Shown: positions 26,364 to 35,021 of the stretch, piece after piece
How positions within the stretch are numbered: position 1 is the first letter of the stretch
Layout: each line of letters opens with the position of its first letter
Assembly (NCBI RefSeq): GCF_033239625.1
Contig: NZ_BTCK01000020.1
Coordinates: 1-64,000 of the forward strand
DNA: 64,000 bases
Source of the DNA: Paenibacillus_T sp033239625
GTDB lineage: Bacteria; Bacillota; Bacilli; Paenibacillales; Paenibacillaceae
Direction of reading: 5' to 3'
Made by a program: the position numbers and the translations under genes
The notes under the pieces: generated by a model
What the model was told of the DNA's origin: nothing
The model's database searches: none
Seen by the model: only the letters and a program-made list of their open reading frames with translations

Positions 26364-27815
26364 GTGATCAACCGACTGCAGCGAGGGAAGGAACGGCTTA
26401 CGCGAATGACCGCGGGGCTGCTGGCGATGCAGAGCTTACTCATCGGAATAGGAGCCCCGGCTGCGGCGGCTTTACCTGCGACGGAGGGTACGAACCCGAA
26501 CGCGCATCTGAACGTTCAGCAGGATCGATATGCGACAGTTAAGCGGGGCGACGGATACAACCTTATTTTTCCGGTGATTAGTGATATTCATATCGGTTCA
26601 GGAGATAAGGCGGAGATCAAGTTCGCCCATGCGCTTGAGCAGTTGAATCAATTGGCGCCGCATTATGATGCGATCGCTAGCGTAGGGGACCTGACCGATC
26701 ATGGGAAGGCGGAGCAGTACGATGCGTTCATGTCGATCTATAATCGACACAAGCAGCCGACTGCGAAGAGTCTGCTAACGATCGGGAATCATGACTATTA
26801 CGGTTCCTCAGGAGCATTGAAAGGACAGCGCCTGTTTCTTGAGAAGACGGGAATGACGGGCATTTATTACGACCAGTGGATTAACGGCTATCATTTTATC
26901 GTATTGGGGAGCGAGAACAAGTCGACCGGGGGCAAGCTGTCGAACGCACAGCTCGCTTGGCTGGAAGGCAAGCTCGCGGAGCATGCAAGCAGCGATAAGC
27001 CAATCTTCGTTCTGTTCCATCAGCATATCAGCGATACGGTATATGGCAGCGATCGTTGGGGGCATACGCAAAATCATAAAAAGCTGTACGCTATCCTCTC
27101 GAAGTATCCCCAGGTCATTACGTTCTCCGGCCATTCGCACTACATGCTGGAGAGCCCGCGATCGATTCATCAGCGGGACTTCACGTCGCTCGGCACATCC
27201 TCGGTCCGTTATCCGGAGCTTGAGCCGGGCATGGTGCAGGGCAACCACCCGCCGGATGATATCTCGCAGGGCTATCTGGTGATGGTGAAGGATGATAAGG
27301 TCATCGTGAAGCGGCGCGACTTTCACCGTAACGATTGGACAGGGGAGGACTGGGTCATTGAATATCCAGCTTCGAGAGCGGGTTTCCGCTACACGGACGA
27401 TCGGGATCGAGTGAAACCATACTTCGAGCCGTCGGCGCAAGCGGTGATGACACCGATCACGGGCCATGCCACACAGATGCTGCTCCGATTCAATCAGGCG
27501 GCGGACAACCTGTTCGTCCATTCGTATGACATTGAAGTGAAGCGGGAGGGGAGCCGGCGCAGCAGCCTGAAGCTGCATGCGTTCTCTGAATTTTATAAGC
27601 ATCCGCTGCCGGAGGAGCTGACGTTGGAGCTTAAAGGGTTGACGCCGAACATGGCATATTCGGCTTCCGTATATGCCGTGGACGCTTTCGGCAATCGAAG
27701 CGACAAGCCGCTTACCGCTCGCTTCCGCACAGCAGTACTTGCTCCAATGCAAGCGTCGAGCTTGTCGGAGCTGCTCAGCCTGTCCGTCCGCAACTGGTTC
27801 AAAGGCGGCATGTAG
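26364..27815 (+). CDS. Secreted calcineurin-like metallophosphoesterase
   Basis: A protein of about 483 residues with a signal-peptide-like N-terminus (hydrophobic GLLAMQSLLIGIGAPAAAALPA). The phosphoesterase motifs come in order: DIHIGSGD, GDLTDHG, GNHDY, FHQHIS and GHSHY, giving a full two-metal site. A C-terminal segment of about 120 residues looks fibronectin/Ig-like (VYAVDAFGNRSDKP), as in secreted purple-acid-phosphatase-like enzymes. GTG at 26364 is preferred because GGGG lies about 10 bases upstream; the in-frame ATG at 26337 is an alternative. Substrate unknown. Confidence 0.85.
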   Translation: MINRLQRGKERLTRMTAGLLAMQSLLIGIGAPAAAALPATEGTNPNAHLNVQQDRYATVKRGDGYNLIFPVISDIHIGSGDKAEIKFAHALEQLNQLAPHYDAIASVGDLTDHGKAEQYDAFMSIYNRHKQPTAKSLLTIGNHDYYGSSGALKGQRLFLEKTGMTGIYYDQWINGYHFIVLGSENKSTGGKLSNAQLAWLEGKLAEHASSDKPIFVLFHQHISDTVYGSDRWGHTQNHKKLYAILSKYPQVITFSGHSHYMLESPRSIHQRDFTSLGTSSVRYPELEPGMVQGNHPPDDISQGYLVMVKDDKVIVKRRDFHRNDWTGEDWVIEYPASRAGFRYTDDRDRVKPYFEPSAQAVMTPITGHATQMLLRFNQAADNLFVHSYDIEVKREGSRRSSLKLHAFSEFYKHPLPEELTLELKGLTPNMAYSASVYAVDAFGNRSDKPLTARFRTAVLAPMQASSLSELLSLSVRNWFKGGM

Positions 27816-27832
27816 CCGCCTTTGTTTTGTAT
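27800..27832 (+). terminator. Terminator overlapping the metallophosphoesterase stop
   Basis: Perfect stem AAAGGCGGC / GCCGCCTTT (loop ATGTA) with TTTGTTTTG on the 3' side. The stop codon is in the loop. Confidence 0.88.
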
Positions 27833-27837
27833 ATACG

Positions 27838-28112
27838 CTCCAACCATCGTTAACGTTGATCGAAACGATTGTAACTTCTAGGCCGGGCTCTTCAGATAAC
27901 GGAGCTAACAGCGGTAACAGCAACGGGTGCCATCGTGGCTATTTCGCGGAAAATGTGACTGTCGAGGCTGTAACAGTTGCAGGGGAGCCTATTGGTGTAA
28001 AAGATGCCCGTCTCAAGCTGCCATCATGCCAATAAGCGCAATGGCAGCCGTTAACGAGCGGATTTGTGCCTTTTGAGCCGAATAAGGTCTACCACAACCT
28101 TTAAGCGCCAAT
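27838..28112. repeat. 50-bp-period intergenic repeat, locus 2
   Basis: CCAATAAGCGCAATGGCAG at 28029 recurs 50 bp on as CGAATAAGGTCTACCACAA (28079), each followed by CGTTAA/CTTTAA. This is the same unit as at 12.2 kb and 55.8 kb. More degenerate CGTTAACG-like pieces fill 27845-27930. The gap 27833-28171 has no convincing gene. Confidence 0.6.
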
Positions 28113-28171
28113 CCTAACCGAGCTGAGTCGGACGGCATGCAGGGAGGTGGTCCCAGCGATTACGATTAGGA

Positions 28172-30376
28172 TTACCTTTGCCGTTGTCGCACGCCAGCAG
28201 TGCTGCCAGCGGCGGATACCGTCTGACGGCCGCCGCCCGCTTCCGCGAGAAACCGAGACAGCTCCGCCTTCTGTCCATGATAGAAGGCAGGCGAGCTTAC
28301 ATACAGCCGCTCCCGCGCACGCGTGACGGCAACGTACATTAGACGGCGCTCCTCTTCGAGCGCCTCTTCTTTGTCCCGCTCGATCTCTTCCTGCGAGGAC
28401 GTCTGCTTCGGCTGCTGCGGTTGAATGGCGCTGCGATGCGGCATGATGCCCTCGGATGCGCCAATGACGAATACAGCGGGGAACTCCAGCCCCTTCGAAC
28501 GGTGAATGGTCATCACTTGAACGCGGCCCGCATCATTCGAACCTTCGCCGCTTGCCGGCTTAACATCGCCTTTGGCTTCCGCCTGGCGCTTAGCCATATC
28601 CTCTGCAAAAGCAACGAAAGACTCGACGGTCTCGAACCGTCCCGCCGATGATTCCAGCTCGTCCAGCAGCTCCTTCATGAGTTCCTTATGCGGCGTTCCG
28701 CCGCGGTTCGTCTCTGCGAACTTGTCGAAGAACGCATCTCTTATCTTCCGAATCGCGATAGCCGGTTTCTGCGCAGCCGCCGCTTTGATGAGACGCAGAC
28801 GCTCCAGTACGGCGTCCTTCTGAAACTGCTGAAGACTCGGCAGGGAGGTCAAGTGGATGAGCGGCCATTTCTTCGCCTGCTGGGCATCCTTCTCGCGAAT
28901 CCATTTCATCGCCGATTCCCGATTGACGTACAGCGTGGGCAGCATCATCTCGATCGCCTGCTTGTCCCGATGATGCAAAGACAGCTTCAAGTGAGCCATC
29001 ACGGGACGGATGAGCGGCGATTCATAGAAGGAGAGCAGATCGCCGTGCTCTTCAATCGGAATGCCGGCCTGAAGCAAATGCTCGATCGTCGCCCGCCCGC
29101 TGCCTGCTGAGCGGTACAGCACGGCTATGTCGCCGTACGAATAGCCGCCTGGCTCGATCAGCTTGCGAATCGACGCTGTAATAAGCGCCGCTTCTTCTTC
29201 GGCGGTGGCAGGCCGCGCGAACATTGGCTTGCCTGCTGTGCCAATCGCGGCATCGACAGCATCGTCGCTGCCGGCTGCTTGACCCTGTTCAGCGGTCGGC
29301 ACCGTCAGCGTCTTCGGCCGGCGATGCTTATTGCCGCGAATGACGGCATTGCCGAGTCCGACGATCTCGGCGCTTGATCGATAATTGACGCGCAGCGCAA
29401 CGACCTTCGCATCGGGATACACCTTATCGAATGACAAAATCGCTTCGCTGCTCGCGCCATTGAAGGAATAGATCGTCTGATCATCGTCGCCGACGACCAT
29501 GAGATTGCGGCTTGCGCCGGCAATCAGACGAACGATTTCGTATTGAACGGTATTCGTATCTTGAAATTCGTCGACCATTATATAACGGAATCGTTCCTGC
29601 AAGGCGGTGAGCATTTCCGGTTCTGCGCTCAGCTTACGGTACGTCAACAGCAGCAGATCGTCGAAATCGATCATGCCGCCGTCCTGCTTCCACTGTTCGT
29701 AGCGGAGCAGGACGCGCTTGATCTCGCGTTCGGCCGGCGATGCTTCCGGCAGGTCATTGGCCGTCAGCATTCGGCATTTGTAAGAGGAGAGCAGCGCAAG
29801 CAGCGATTCCGGTTCGAAGTCGAATGACGTGCCCGATTCGCGGAGCAGGCGCTTAATCGTGATGCGCTGCTGACCGTCATCGCCAAGCACGGCTTGTCGC
29901 ATGCCGCTTCGCCGCAGCAACTGCAGGCAGAACGAGTGGAACGTCCGCGCCTCGACGGACTGAGCGGACCGGAGCGGCACGCCTGGAATCTCGGCCAGTC
30001 GCTGCTTCATCTCATCGGCCGCCTTGCGGGAGAAGGTGACGAGCAGCAGATGCCGCGGGGAAACGCGAGCCACTTGCATCAGATAGGCAGCGCGGCAGGC
30101 GAGCGTTGTTGTTTTGCCGGAGCCGGCGCCTGCAATTGTAAGCAGTGGTCCGTCGCCATGGCGGACGGCCTGCACCTGGTCGTCGTTCAGCTTGATTTGC
30201 TGCTGCGCAAGCGCTTGGAAGAACAGCGCATCGCGTTCCGCGAGGCTGGCTGCTGCTCGGCTGCGATCGGCGTCTGTCTCTATGAAGAGATCCGCATGCT
30301 GCGAGGTCGCATCGCGAACGGAAGCAGGCTCGACAGGGCGGGACGCCCCGGGAATGGTAAGACGGTATGACTGCAT
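28172..30376 (-). CDS. UvrD/PcrA-family DNA helicase (YjcD-like)
   Basis: The 734-residue SF1A helicase has motif I GAGSGKTTT (about 82), motif Ia TFSRKAADEM, motif II VDEFQDTN, motif III DQTIYSFNGA, motif IV NYRSS, motif V VMTIHRSKGLEFPAVF and motif VI VAVTRARERLYVS. It carries an extra N-terminal region of about 60 residues before motif Q (LNDDQVQAV). The layout is close to YjcD of Bacillus, a UvrD-like protein of unknown specific role, and differs from the housekeeping PcrA, which sits with ligA. Start follows AAAGGA by 10 bases. Monocistronic. Confidence 0.88.
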   Translation of the reverse strand: MQSYRLTIPGASRPVEPASVRDATSQHADLFIETDADRSRAAASLAERDALFFQALAQQQIKLNDDQVQAVRHGDGPLLTIAGAGSGKTTTLACRAAYLMQVARVSPRHLLLVTFSRKAADEMKQRLAEIPGVPLRSAQSVEARTFHSFCLQLLRRSGMRQAVLGDDGQQRITIKRLLRESGTSFDFEPESLLALLSSYKCRMLTANDLPEASPAEREIKRVLLRYEQWKQDGGMIDFDDLLLLTYRKLSAEPEMLTALQERFRYIMVDEFQDTNTVQYEIVRLIAGASRNLMVVGDDDQTIYSFNGASSEAILSFDKVYPDAKVVALRVNYRSSAEIVGLGNAVIRGNKHRRPKTLTVPTAEQGQAAGSDDAVDAAIGTAGKPMFARPATAEEEAALITASIRKLIEPGGYSYGDIAVLYRSAGSGRATIEHLLQAGIPIEEHGDLLSFYESPLIRPVMAHLKLSLHHRDKQAIEMMLPTLYVNRESAMKWIREKDAQQAKKWPLIHLTSLPSLQQFQKDAVLERLRLIKAAAAQKPAIAIRKIRDAFFDKFAETNRGGTPHKELMKELLDELESSAGRFETVESFVAFAEDMAKRQAEAKGDVKPASGEGSNDAGRVQVMTIHRSKGLEFPAVFVIGASEGIMPHRSAIQPQQPKQTSSQEEIERDKEEALEEERRLMYVAVTRARERLYVSSPAFYHGQKAELSRFLAEAGGGRQTVSAAGSTAGVRQRQR

Positions 30377-30626
30377 CTATAGACAATCCTTTCGTTTTCG
30401 GTATGCCATTTCGAAATTTTTCGCTAAACAATAGTATAACATGAGCCGTCCTTATAGCTGATCTGGTAAGGATCGGAACGGTTTCGGAACGAATGGTTTT
30501 CTATAATGATGAGCATTGATATAAACGATGTTAGATATAACCAAACACAATCCAGTTTCCGTCAGACTGGCCAACGCCTTTCTGCTGTTGAGAGTAAGCG
30601 CATCCAATCAAGAGGTGAAATATTGC

Positions 30627-30649
30627 ACACCTAATTGTAATTACGGTGT
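30627..30649. promoter_or_regulatory. Possible operator upstream of the GH43 gene
   Basis: ACACC and GGTGT flank an AT-rich, nearly symmetrical centre (TAATTGTAATTA) in an AT-rich leader. It lies about 60 bp upstream of the GH43 start and may bind a sugar-responsive repressor; no regulator gene is adjacent. The gap 30377-30705 holds nothing else I can name. Confidence 0.35.
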
Positions 30650-30705
30650 TAATATAGTAATATAAATGTTAATAGCTATTATATAAATATAAAAGGGTGA
30701 TCCGC

Positions 30706-31680
30706 TTGTTCATTCCAGAATATCAAAATCCGGTATTGCTTCAACGAGCCGATCCATGGGTGTATAAACATACGGACGGCTATTACTATTTTACAGCATC
30801 TGTGCCAGAATACGACCGCATCGAAGTTCGCCGCTCGCAGACGATTCAAGGTCTAGCGCAAGGCGAAGTTTCGGTAGCTTGGCGCAAATATGAAACGGGT
30901 CCAATGAGTGCCAACATTTGGGCGCCTGAAATCCATTTCATCGATGGCAAATGGTACATCTACTTCGCAGCAGCACGTACGACGGAAACGCAGGATGGTC
31001 TGTTCGACCACCGGATGTTCGTACTGGAGAACGCATCTGCTAATCCGCTGGAAGGCGAATGGGTAGAGAAGGGGCAAGTGATCACGAAGTGGGAATCGTT
31101 CGCGCTGGACGCAACGTCTTTCAACCATAACGGTACGCAGTACCTCGTATGGGCGCAGAAGGATCCTTCGATTAAAGGCAACTCGAACCTGTACATCGCA
31201 CCACTGGCGAATCCGTGGACGCTTGGCGCTGAGCAAGTGATGATCACGACGCCGGAGTACGAGTGGGAGAAAATCGGCTTCCTCGTCAACGAAGGTGCAG
31301 CCGTGTTGAAGCGCAACGGCAAAATCTTCATCAGCTTCTCCGGCAGCGCTACAGACTTCAACTATTGCATGGGTCTGCTATGGGCAGACGAGAATGCGGA
31401 TCTGATGGATCCGGCTTCTTGGAACAAGCTTCCGCAGCCTGTGTTCCAGACGAATGAAGCGAACAGCCAATATGGCCCTGGACATAACAGCTTCACGGTT
31501 TCGGAGGACGGCAAGCATGATATCCTCGTATACCATGCCCGCAACTACAAAGAAATCGTAGGCGATCCGCTGTACGATCCGAACCGCCACGCGCGTGCGC
31601 AAGTGCTGACATGGAGCGAGGATGGCTTCCCGGTCTTCGGCGTACCGGTTCCAGACGCGAAGCAAGAAGCGAAGGCATAG
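30706..31680 (+). CDS. Glycoside hydrolase family 43 enzyme
   Basis: A five-bladed beta-propeller enzyme of about 324 residues without a signal peptide, so it acts inside the cell on imported oligosaccharides. Family-43 residues are visible: base Asp16 in QRADPWVYKH, the second Asp in FALDATSF, and the acid Glu in LVNEGAAVLK. The C-terminal part (GPGHNSFTVSEDGKHDILVYHAR) is typical of alpha-L-arabinofuranosidase or beta-xylosidase-like members. A TTG at 30706 is the best start, 8 bases after AAAAGGG; the GTG at 30697 overlaps that site. It stands alone without transporter genes. Confidence 0.87.
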   Translation: MFIPEYQNPVLLQRADPWVYKHTDGYYYFTASVPEYDRIEVRRSQTIQGLAQGEVSVAWRKYETGPMSANIWAPEIHFIDGKWYIYFAAARTTETQDGLFDHRMFVLENASANPLEGEWVEKGQVITKWESFALDATSFNHNGTQYLVWAQKDPSIKGNSNLYIAPLANPWTLGAEQVMITTPEYEWEKIGFLVNEGAAVLKRNGKIFISFSGSATDFNYCMGLLWADENADLMDPASWNKLPQPVFQTNEANSQYGPGHNSFTVSEDGKHDILVYHARNYKEIVGDPLYDPNRHARAQVLTWSEDGFPVFGVPVPDAKQEAKA

Positions 31681-31692
31681 AAGCATAACGAA

Positions 31693-31738
31693 CAAGAGCC
31701 GCGCAGTCATCGGATGACTGTGCGGCTTTTTGCGTTGC
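31693..31738. terminator. Terminator shared by GH43 and the convergent glycosyltransferase
   Basis: Near-perfect stem GAGCCGCGCAGTCATC / GATGACTGTGCGGCTT followed by TTTTTGCG on the plus strand. The minus-strand glycosyltransferase gene ends inside it. Confidence 0.88.
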
Positions 31739-32525
31739 TGGTGGCCGCTTCCATTGATGAATGAAAGGGATGGTCGACATGCTTCATGTAATCGTCCGTA
31801 TTAATCAGCTCCGAGGATGGATCGGCAAGCAGCTTCTTCTCTTGCACCTTCCACGTATGCGTAAGCCGATCAGCTCTGCGAATCGCGGCAAAATGATACG
31901 GCGACGAGCTTCGCACCGCCAGCCCATGCTCCAGACAATCTCGAATGAATTGCACGTCCGAGCCCTTGCGTTTCTTGCCGAACCGGACATGCGCGAGTAC
32001 GCTCGCCCGGAATACTATCGTTGCGCCGGCGACTCGTCTGACGTCGCCTTGCGAAGGAATCGTCCGCTTGCGAAGCAGCAGCAGCTGCCGATGCGGGAAA
32101 TAGAAGTAGAAAGAACGCTTGCCCACAACGTCGGCGCCGGTCTGCTCGAACGTATGCATCGCGTCGGCCAGGTAGCCGGGCCCGTAATAATCGTCATCAT
32201 CGAATTTTGCGATATACGGATAGTTAGCCAGCGATGCGGCCAGATTCATGCAATCGCCGAGCGGATGGTTGGCAGGAAGCCTTAGTACCCGTACATGATC
32301 GTGCATTCGTGCGGCTTCCTCGTATTGAGCCATGCTCATCCTCTGGCGATTCAATACGATAATAAGCTCTTTGCGGTCCCACTGCTGGCGAGCGTAATTG
32401 CTCAGCAGCCGCTCCATATATTCCGGTCGAATGGTAGGTGTGATAATTGTAACGCCCATCCCGCTGCTTCCCGTACTTTTGCCACTGCTCTTAGTCCTTC
32501 CGCTCGTAGATGCTGATCGGCGCAT
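31707..32525 (-). CDS. Family 2 glycosyltransferase
   Basis: The 272-residue GT-A enzyme starts with a Ser/Gly-rich tail of about 22 residues, then VTIITPTIRPEYMERLLSNYARQQW, the nucleotide-sugar region, and the metal-binding IAKFDDDDYYGPGYL near residue 110. A later GSDVQFIRDCLEHG holds the likely catalytic Asp. The start at 32525 has GGAGGTG six bases upstream, so the odd tail is probably translated. It is divergent from the nucleotide-sugar dehydrogenase and probably belongs to the same surface-polysaccharide or glycosylation pathway. Confidence 0.83.
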   Translation of the reverse strand: MRRSASTSGRTKSSGKSTGSSGMGVTIITPTIRPEYMERLLSNYARQQWDRKELIIVLNRQRMSMAQYEEAARMHDHVRVLRLPANHPLGDCMNLAASLANYPYIAKFDDDDYYGPGYLADAMHTFEQTGADVVGKRSFYFYFPHRQLLLLRKRTIPSQGDVRRVAGATIVFRASVLAHVRFGKKRKGSDVQFIRDCLEHGLAVRSSSPYHFAAIRRADRLTHTWKVQEKKLLADPSSELINTDDYMKHVDHPFHSSMEAATSNAKSRTVIR

Positions 32526-32644
32526 ACGGCACCTCCTTCAACAACGTAAATAGTCAATTCTCCCCGGTCATCGGTCGTGCGCAACCGTTGTTCTTGTCCG
32601 TACCTTATACAAGAGAAGCAACAAACAGGAGGGAGGGCGGAGCT

Positions 32645-34006
32645 GTGCATGATAAGCATGCGGTATCGGCATACGACAGGTATGTGTATGAGGCAGGCAA
32701 AGTCGGTGTAATCGGACTTGGCTATGTCGGACTGCCACTGGCTATGGCATGTATTCGCAGCGGTCTGCAAGTCATCGGCATCGAGATAGACGAGCGCAAG
32801 CTTTCGCTTGTGAAGGATGGGAAGAGCTATATTCAAGACATAAGCGATGAAGAATTGACGGCGGCAGTCCGTTCAGGTCAGCTCGCGGCCACTGCCGATT
32901 ACAGCCAGTTGATGGATGTGAACGGTATCGTTATATGCGTGCCTACACCTTTGACGGAGGAGCATACGCCGGATGTCAGCTTCATTACGAATACGTGTGT
33001 ACGTCTGCGCGACCATCTTCAACCAGGGCAACTCGTCGTCGTTGAGAGTACAACCTATCCCGGGACGACCCGTGAGCTCGTGCAGCCTCTGCTGGAGCAG
33101 GGCGGTCTTACGGCAGGCGTCCATTTTCATCTGGCCTATTCGCCGGAACGGATTGACCCTGGCAATCACAGCCATAAGCTGCAAGACGTGCCCAAGATTG
33201 TGAGCGGCGTTTCTTCGGATTGCCTGACGCGTGTAACGGAGCTGTACGGACGAATTTTCCGGCATGTTGTTCCTGTATCGTCCACCGACATTGCGGAGGC
33301 GGCGAAGCTGCTGGAGAATAGTTTTCGTCTCATTAACATTTCGTTCATTAATGAATTCGCGAAACTGTGCGATGAGCTGCAGCTGAACATCTGGGAAGTG
33401 ATCGAGGCGGCGAGCACGAAACCGTACGGTTTTATGCCATTCCAGCCAGGTCCCGGCATCGGCGGACACTGCATCCCTGTTGACCCGCTTTACCTGCAAT
33501 GGTCAGCCAGGCGTTCCGGTACGGAGAGTCGTTTCATCGAATTGTCGCATCATACGAACGAGACGATGCCCCGTTATATTGTGAATCGGATCGCGCGGCT
33601 GCTCGGTCCTGATCGGACATTGAGCGGCGCATCCATCTTATTGATCGGCATTGCCTATAAGAAAAATATTGCCGACATGCGCGAATCGAGCGCACTAACG
33701 CTTATTCGGCTGCTTCAGCAGGAAGGGGCGGATGTCAGTTACTACGATCCGTACGTGCCGTCCGTACGGATTGGAGCGTCAGTCCTCCACTCCGTGGAAT
33801 TGACGGATGAGACGCTTAACGGCGCAGGGTGTGTTGTCATTCATACGGATCATGCCTGCCTGCCGATCGAGCGGATTGTGGAGAATGCCGCTGTGCTCTA
33901 TGATGCGCGCAACGCGACACGAGGGATGAAAAGCGCAGGTAGGCTGGAAAGACTCGGCGGCGGGACGCACACAAGCAGAAGATCGAGGCAGCAGGTTAGC
34001 GAATAG
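32645..34006 (+). CDS. UDP-sugar 6-dehydrogenase (UDP-GlcNAc/ManNAc type)
   Basis: The 453-residue enzyme oxidises C6 of a UDP-sugar to the uronic acid with two NAD. It has a Rossmann motif GVIGLGYVGLPLA near the N-terminus, the Lys-containing AAKLLENSFRLINI, and the catalytic Cys in GPGIGGHCIPVDP. This last form is typical of UDP-N-acetylhexosamine dehydrogenases (WecC/WbpA/TviB) more than of UDP-glucose dehydrogenase. GTG at 32645 follows GGAGGGAGGGCGG; longer in-frame starts run into the divergent promoter. The 3' end overlaps the convergent GT-D gene by 11 bp. Confidence 0.85.
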   Translation: MHDKHAVSAYDRYVYEAGKVGVIGLGYVGLPLAMACIRSGLQVIGIEIDERKLSLVKDGKSYIQDISDEELTAAVRSGQLAATADYSQLMDVNGIVICVPTPLTEEHTPDVSFITNTCVRLRDHLQPGQLVVVESTTYPGTTRELVQPLLEQGGLTAGVHFHLAYSPERIDPGNHSHKLQDVPKIVSGVSSDCLTRVTELYGRIFRHVVPVSSTDIAEAAKLLENSFRLINISFINEFAKLCDELQLNIWEVIEAASTKPYGFMPFQPGPGIGGHCIPVDPLYLQWSARRSGTESRFIELSHHTNETMPRYIVNRIARLLGPDRTLSGASILLIGIAYKKNIADMRESSALTLIRLLQQEGADVSYYDPYVPSVRIGASVLHSVELTDETLNGAGCVVIHTDHACLPIERIVENAAVLYDARNATRGMKSAGRLERLGGGTHTSRRSRQQVSE

Positions 34007-34760
34007 TGCGATATGAATGAGGATCATGTCCAGCCTTCAGTGCGGCCGCAATCCGATCAGGTCCCTTGCCAAAATCAACAGCCACTTTGCCAGTCGCCTC
34101 CGCAATGCGCGGCGCTAGAATGACGGCGTTGACGCCGCAGGAGATGAGCGCAATATCGAATTGATGTCGAATCGATGCAACGGTTTTCATCGTCTCTTCA
34201 ATCTGGTCGTAATGGGAGAATGCGATGGTATGCGCCACATGAAGCCGCAGCGGAGGCTGCTCTAATATGGCCTTGAGCGGCTCGGGATCGCGGGTAATGA
34301 TCAGAATGCGTCTGCGACGAAGAATGCGCCAGAACAGTTGGCTGCCGGGCATTTCACGATTGACGCAAGCGTGACACTGCACGGCCGGATCCAGCTTGAA
34401 ATAGCGAAAAACCCGATCGGTCAGCGGACGCTTGAGGTAATCAGGCGCTTTGATCTGCTCATCGCCCAGCGGGAGCAGACCGACGATGGACGCGGCTCGG
34501 ATCGATTTGACGAGCTCATTGCGAAGCTTAATATTGGGCAGCGTAACGCCTTTCTCCCCTTTATTGGCTTTGATCGCCCAGCGCTCCCGCAGCACTTTGC
34601 GCAGCGTCCATACGGACCGCTGAGCGAGCACAATATTCTCGCCATCGCCGATTCGTACGAGCGACAGCGGCCTCTTGTTCGCCAATGCTTGATCAATCCT
34701 AAGGAGGACATCGTTTAGTTCCAGATAGACAGACAACCGCAATCCCCGCTTTCGCATCAT
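33996..34760 (-). CDS. GT-D fold glycosyltransferase-like protein
   Basis: A 254-residue protein with the motif LSLVRIGDGENIVL near residue 35, the signature of GT-D fold (DUF1792-type) glycosyltransferases, where the DGE supplies metal and nucleotide binding. FDIALISCGVNAVILAPRIAEATGKVAVDFG near the end matches the same family. It faces the nucleotide-sugar dehydrogenase and overlaps it at the 3' end. No clear ribosome binding site precedes the two tandem ATGs. A small hairpin (AAGCTACAT / ATGTAGCTT) lies just upstream. Confidence 0.72.
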   Translation of the reverse strand: MMRKRGLRLSVYLELNDVLLRIDQALANKRPLSLVRIGDGENIVLAQRSVWTLRKVLRERWAIKANKGEKGVTLPNIKLRNELVKSIRAASIVGLLPLGDEQIKAPDYLKRPLTDRVFRYFKLDPAVQCHACVNREMPGSQLFWRILRRRRILIITRDPEPLKAILEQPPLRLHVAHTIAFSHYDQIEETMKTVASIRHQFDIALISCGVNAVILAPRIAEATGKVAVDFGKGPDRIAAALKAGHDPHSYRTIR

Positions 34761-34845
34761 GCTGGATAAGAAGCTACATCATTATATGTAGCTTGGCGCA
34801 GCGAGGAGAGATGGCAGTTGTACCGTCACAATAGATGCCTATCCG

Positions 34846-34890
34846 TCTTAAGGGGGCGAATTCTACCGCCAGTAGAATTCGCCCCTTGTA
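34846..34890. promoter_or_regulatory. Strong GC-rich hairpin in divergent region
   Basis: AAGGGGGCGAATTCTAC and GTAGAATTCGCCCCTT form a perfect stem of about 16 bp around a CGCCA loop. No T-run follows on either strand, so it is not an ordinary terminator. It lies in the probable leader of the XRE gene and could act as an RNA element or an operator. Confidence 0.5.
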
Positions 34891-34981
34891 ATGTCTGCGA
34901 AAGCCGCAGCAGCAAGGATTGGCCGATTCTACTGACGGTCGATAGCCGATTCGAAGATTCGTATGCTATGCTCGATTCAAG

Positions 34982-34995
34982 ACAGTGCGCACTGT
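34982..34995. promoter_or_regulatory. Perfect palindrome, candidate operator of the XRE regulator
   Basis: ACAGTGCGCACTGT is a perfect 14-bp palindrome 26 bases before the ATG of the XRE-family gene. Location and symmetry fit autoregulation by a dimeric helix-turn-helix protein. Confidence 0.5.
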
Positions 34996-35021
34996 TCCAT
35001 CAGACATGGAGGGGATTCGAA

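Noticed and set aside
26808..27923. Minus-strand frame of 371 residues
   Set aside because: Antisense to the metallophosphoesterase, which has all five metal motifs and a terminator in the correct orientation.
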